Part shown: positions 62,331 through 64,000 of the stretch, in pieces
Numbering within the stretch: position 1 is the first letter of the stretch
Layout of the letters: every line of letters starts with the position of its first letter
Origin: Agriotes lineatus
Taxonomy: Eukaryota; Arthropoda; Insecta; Coleoptera; Elateridae
Length of the DNA stretch: 64,000 bases
Direction of reading: 5' to 3'
NCBI GenBank assembly: GCA_940337035.1
Contig: CALNHX010005842.1
Span: 1-64,000, forward strand
Translations under genes and position numbers: made by a program
The notes under the pieces: generated by a model
Told to the model about the DNA's origin: nothing
Database searches by the model: none
Seen by the model: only the letters and a program-made list of their open reading frames with translations

Positions 62331-63611
62331 TTTCCTTATACTAGTGAAACTGCTTATATGAATATCTTCATTTGAATTTTGTATTTGCATTTTTATTGAC
62401 AAAATTAAGCAACTGCAAGTATACTACGCTGATTTGGCACCTTGTTGATCTAATGTGGCTACTTATTTAATAAATAAAATTAACTGGCCCTGGTTAGTAC
62501 TTTTATTAATATCTAGTCTACTTAAACATTTTAAAGTTGCAATTGGCATACACTTAACACTTAATGTCCAGACATTTCAATTGCATTTAAATACAATGAA
62601 GTAAGTACTATAACTACCACAAGGTAAATGAGGTTACAGATAATACATACATACATACAAGTACTATAAGTAATTCATTTAAATCTTATACGAACGTTTT
62701 TGATACAATCACAATAAACATTTTATTGAAGATAGATAGTAAATGTTATAGCATTTTAGTTTAATGTAGTAACCCACTGAATTTTTAAATTGACAATTTG
62801 ATATCTACTAGAACAAACTCCAGTAAGTTACTTTTTCTCAATAATACGAATGTTTCAGGATTTTTCAATGATCAAACTTAGAAATACGTCCCTGTTATAT
62901 AAAATATTAATATGAATTTTTCAACAGTAGAATCACGAGTGCTCAACTCTTGTTGGAAAGATTATAATTTGATAAACATTGGTTACTTAAATTACACAAG
63001 AAGAAATTAAGGAAGACATGAGCGCGTAACGTGAGGGTTTTTTTCCTAAGAGTTTAAACAGTTTAATTGCTTTCTAGCAATCATACCAAATAAAAAAAAA
63101 AAAAAATCTTGCTAGACGAGAGTTTTACACGAATGATCTGTGATGGAAGAATTAAAAACGAATAAATTCTAGAGAAACGTCAAGTTACTACGTCAAATTT
63201 TAGATTTGCCAAATTACCAAAAAATGACGTAGTAGCAAGAAAAGCATCGTGTTTTTCTTTTCAGGGTAAGAATTCTGTTGTAACTTGTGATGGGTGCATG
63301 TGACCCTATTCTTAAAATATGATTGGTCTACTATTATACGATTAATTATCTTTGACTATTCAATTCACCTGTCATCTATCAAAAAGAGACCAATGAAAAT
63401 CCAGAATTTGACGTTTCTTGGCCAATAAAAACAATATCAGCGGATATATCTTCCTAGAAGGTATTCAAGCAAATATTTTATTAGAAAAAGTCAATATTAG
63501 TGTTCCGTTACTATAGAAATTGCGTAGTTTATTGCTAGATTTACTGAAAACTAATTTGAAAAAGTAGTTTGGTTCATTGAATAGTCTCTCAAATGCCATT
63601 CTTAGTCAAAG
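62331..63611. other. AT-rich region without a gene
   Basis: Contains a short (TACA)n run near 62645 and a poly-A run near 63090. TTACTACGTCA (63186) and TGACGTAGTAG (63226) form a small inverted pair that may mark a decayed MITE. Nothing coding is seen. Confidence 0.4.
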
Positions 63612-63746
63612 TTGTCGAATATTTTTGCGGTGGTATCACTACTTATGTCCATTGCACTTAGGATTAGGACTCGTGCTAGCACACTCGTTCTAATCAAACC
63701 TAAGCGCAATGGACATTTGAGATACCACAGCAAAAATATTCGACAT
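63612..63746. mobile_element. Short foldback element
   Basis: TGTCGAATATTTTTGCGGTG at the left and CAGCAAAAATATTCGACA at the right are inverted; pairing continues through GGTATC, ATGTCCATTGC and TTAGG. The loop is GACTCGTGCTAGCACACTCG, itself partly palindromic. Confidence 0.65.
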
Positions 63747-64000
63747 AATTATAAGTGAAAATATTTAGATAATTGTTGTTCAATAAAATTGTATTCTTAT
63801 TTTTTTATATCAGCATGAAGAAGAAAGCCATGGAATTATATATTCTACCACAAGAAAGTGTCGTAAATCTGAAAGTTAGCTTAAAAATATTACTTAAATC
63901 TAATTAAAATTATTTATACAAATACTAAATTAATCTAAAGTCTGCTCTCTACGTTTATGCCGTTTAAAATATTTAATAAGGGCTAAAGATTTAAGAGGAT
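63747..64000. other. Window end, AT-rich, no gene seen
   Basis: Only short frames; nothing recognisable. Confidence 0.4.

Overview
The window is AT-rich animal nuclear DNA, almost certainly from an insect. The support is the set of repeat families (BEL/Pao retrotransposons, one with an errantivirus/baculovirus-F-like envelope, a Penelope-like element, P/THAP9, mariner, PIF/Harbinger and hAT-type elements, jockey-type LINEs), an arthropod-style C2H2 zinc-finger gene and eukaryotic tRNA-Leu genes. A beetle is a guess I cannot confirm. There is no operon structure and no prokaryotic signal. Nearly everything is mobile DNA, much of it nested. The one convincing host gene is a 13-finger C2H2 protein near the right end.

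Layout. 0.6-7.7 kb: foldback/MITE elements, a P/THAP9 transposase relic, an inverted-repeat element with a hammerhead-like motif and a tRNA-like core, and a tandem array of exactly 768 bp made of a hAT-type MITE joined to a second MITE. 8.0-11.2 kb: two decayed LINE reverse-transcriptase fragments on the minus strand. 12.3-18.4 kb: a decayed BEL/Pao element whose integrase is split by a 733-bp MITE at an exact TA duplication. 18.8-19.5 kb: a third LINE tail. 20.1-21.05 kb: a GC-rich block with a TATA/initiator promoter. 21.34-29.11 kb: a Penelope-like composite of two complete head-to-tail units (period 2645 bp), partial units and an inverted unit, bounded by (TA)n on both sides. 29.1-35.4 kb: a BEL/Pao element in one continuous gag-pol-env frame broken by only two stop codons. 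37.0-48.0 kb: an 11,008-bp element with terminal inverted repeats starting AGTAGAAT and a perfect 6-bp target duplication (TGTATT), as in Polinton/Maverick integration, but carrying only one visible gene (255 aa), two tRNA-Leu(UAA) genes in opposite orientation, kilobase inverted arms and a 5S-derived SINE. 48.4-51.4 kb: several MITEs with readable target duplications and a tRNA-derived SINE candidate. 53.3-56.5 kb: an unclassified TIR transposon relic, an LTR-like block and a mariner relic. 56.7-59.6 kb: the zinc-finger gene, whose downstream fingers were lost by a small deletion and then interrupted by a Harbinger relic and a mariner-type MITE. 60.4-61.4 kb: weak signs of a spliced minus-strand gene, followed by a 25-bp minisatellite and more MITEs.

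How the pieces relate. The elements record successive insertions: TA-targeted MITEs enter older BEL, zinc-finger and palindromic DNA, the SINE enters the Polinton-like arm, and the Penelope composite abuts the gag region of the second BEL element. The two most unusual objects are the single-gene Polinton-like element with internal tRNA-Leu genes and the hammerhead/tRNA-like inverted element near 3 kb. All boundaries and relationships come from reading the sequence by eye; no alignment, database search or folding program was run.
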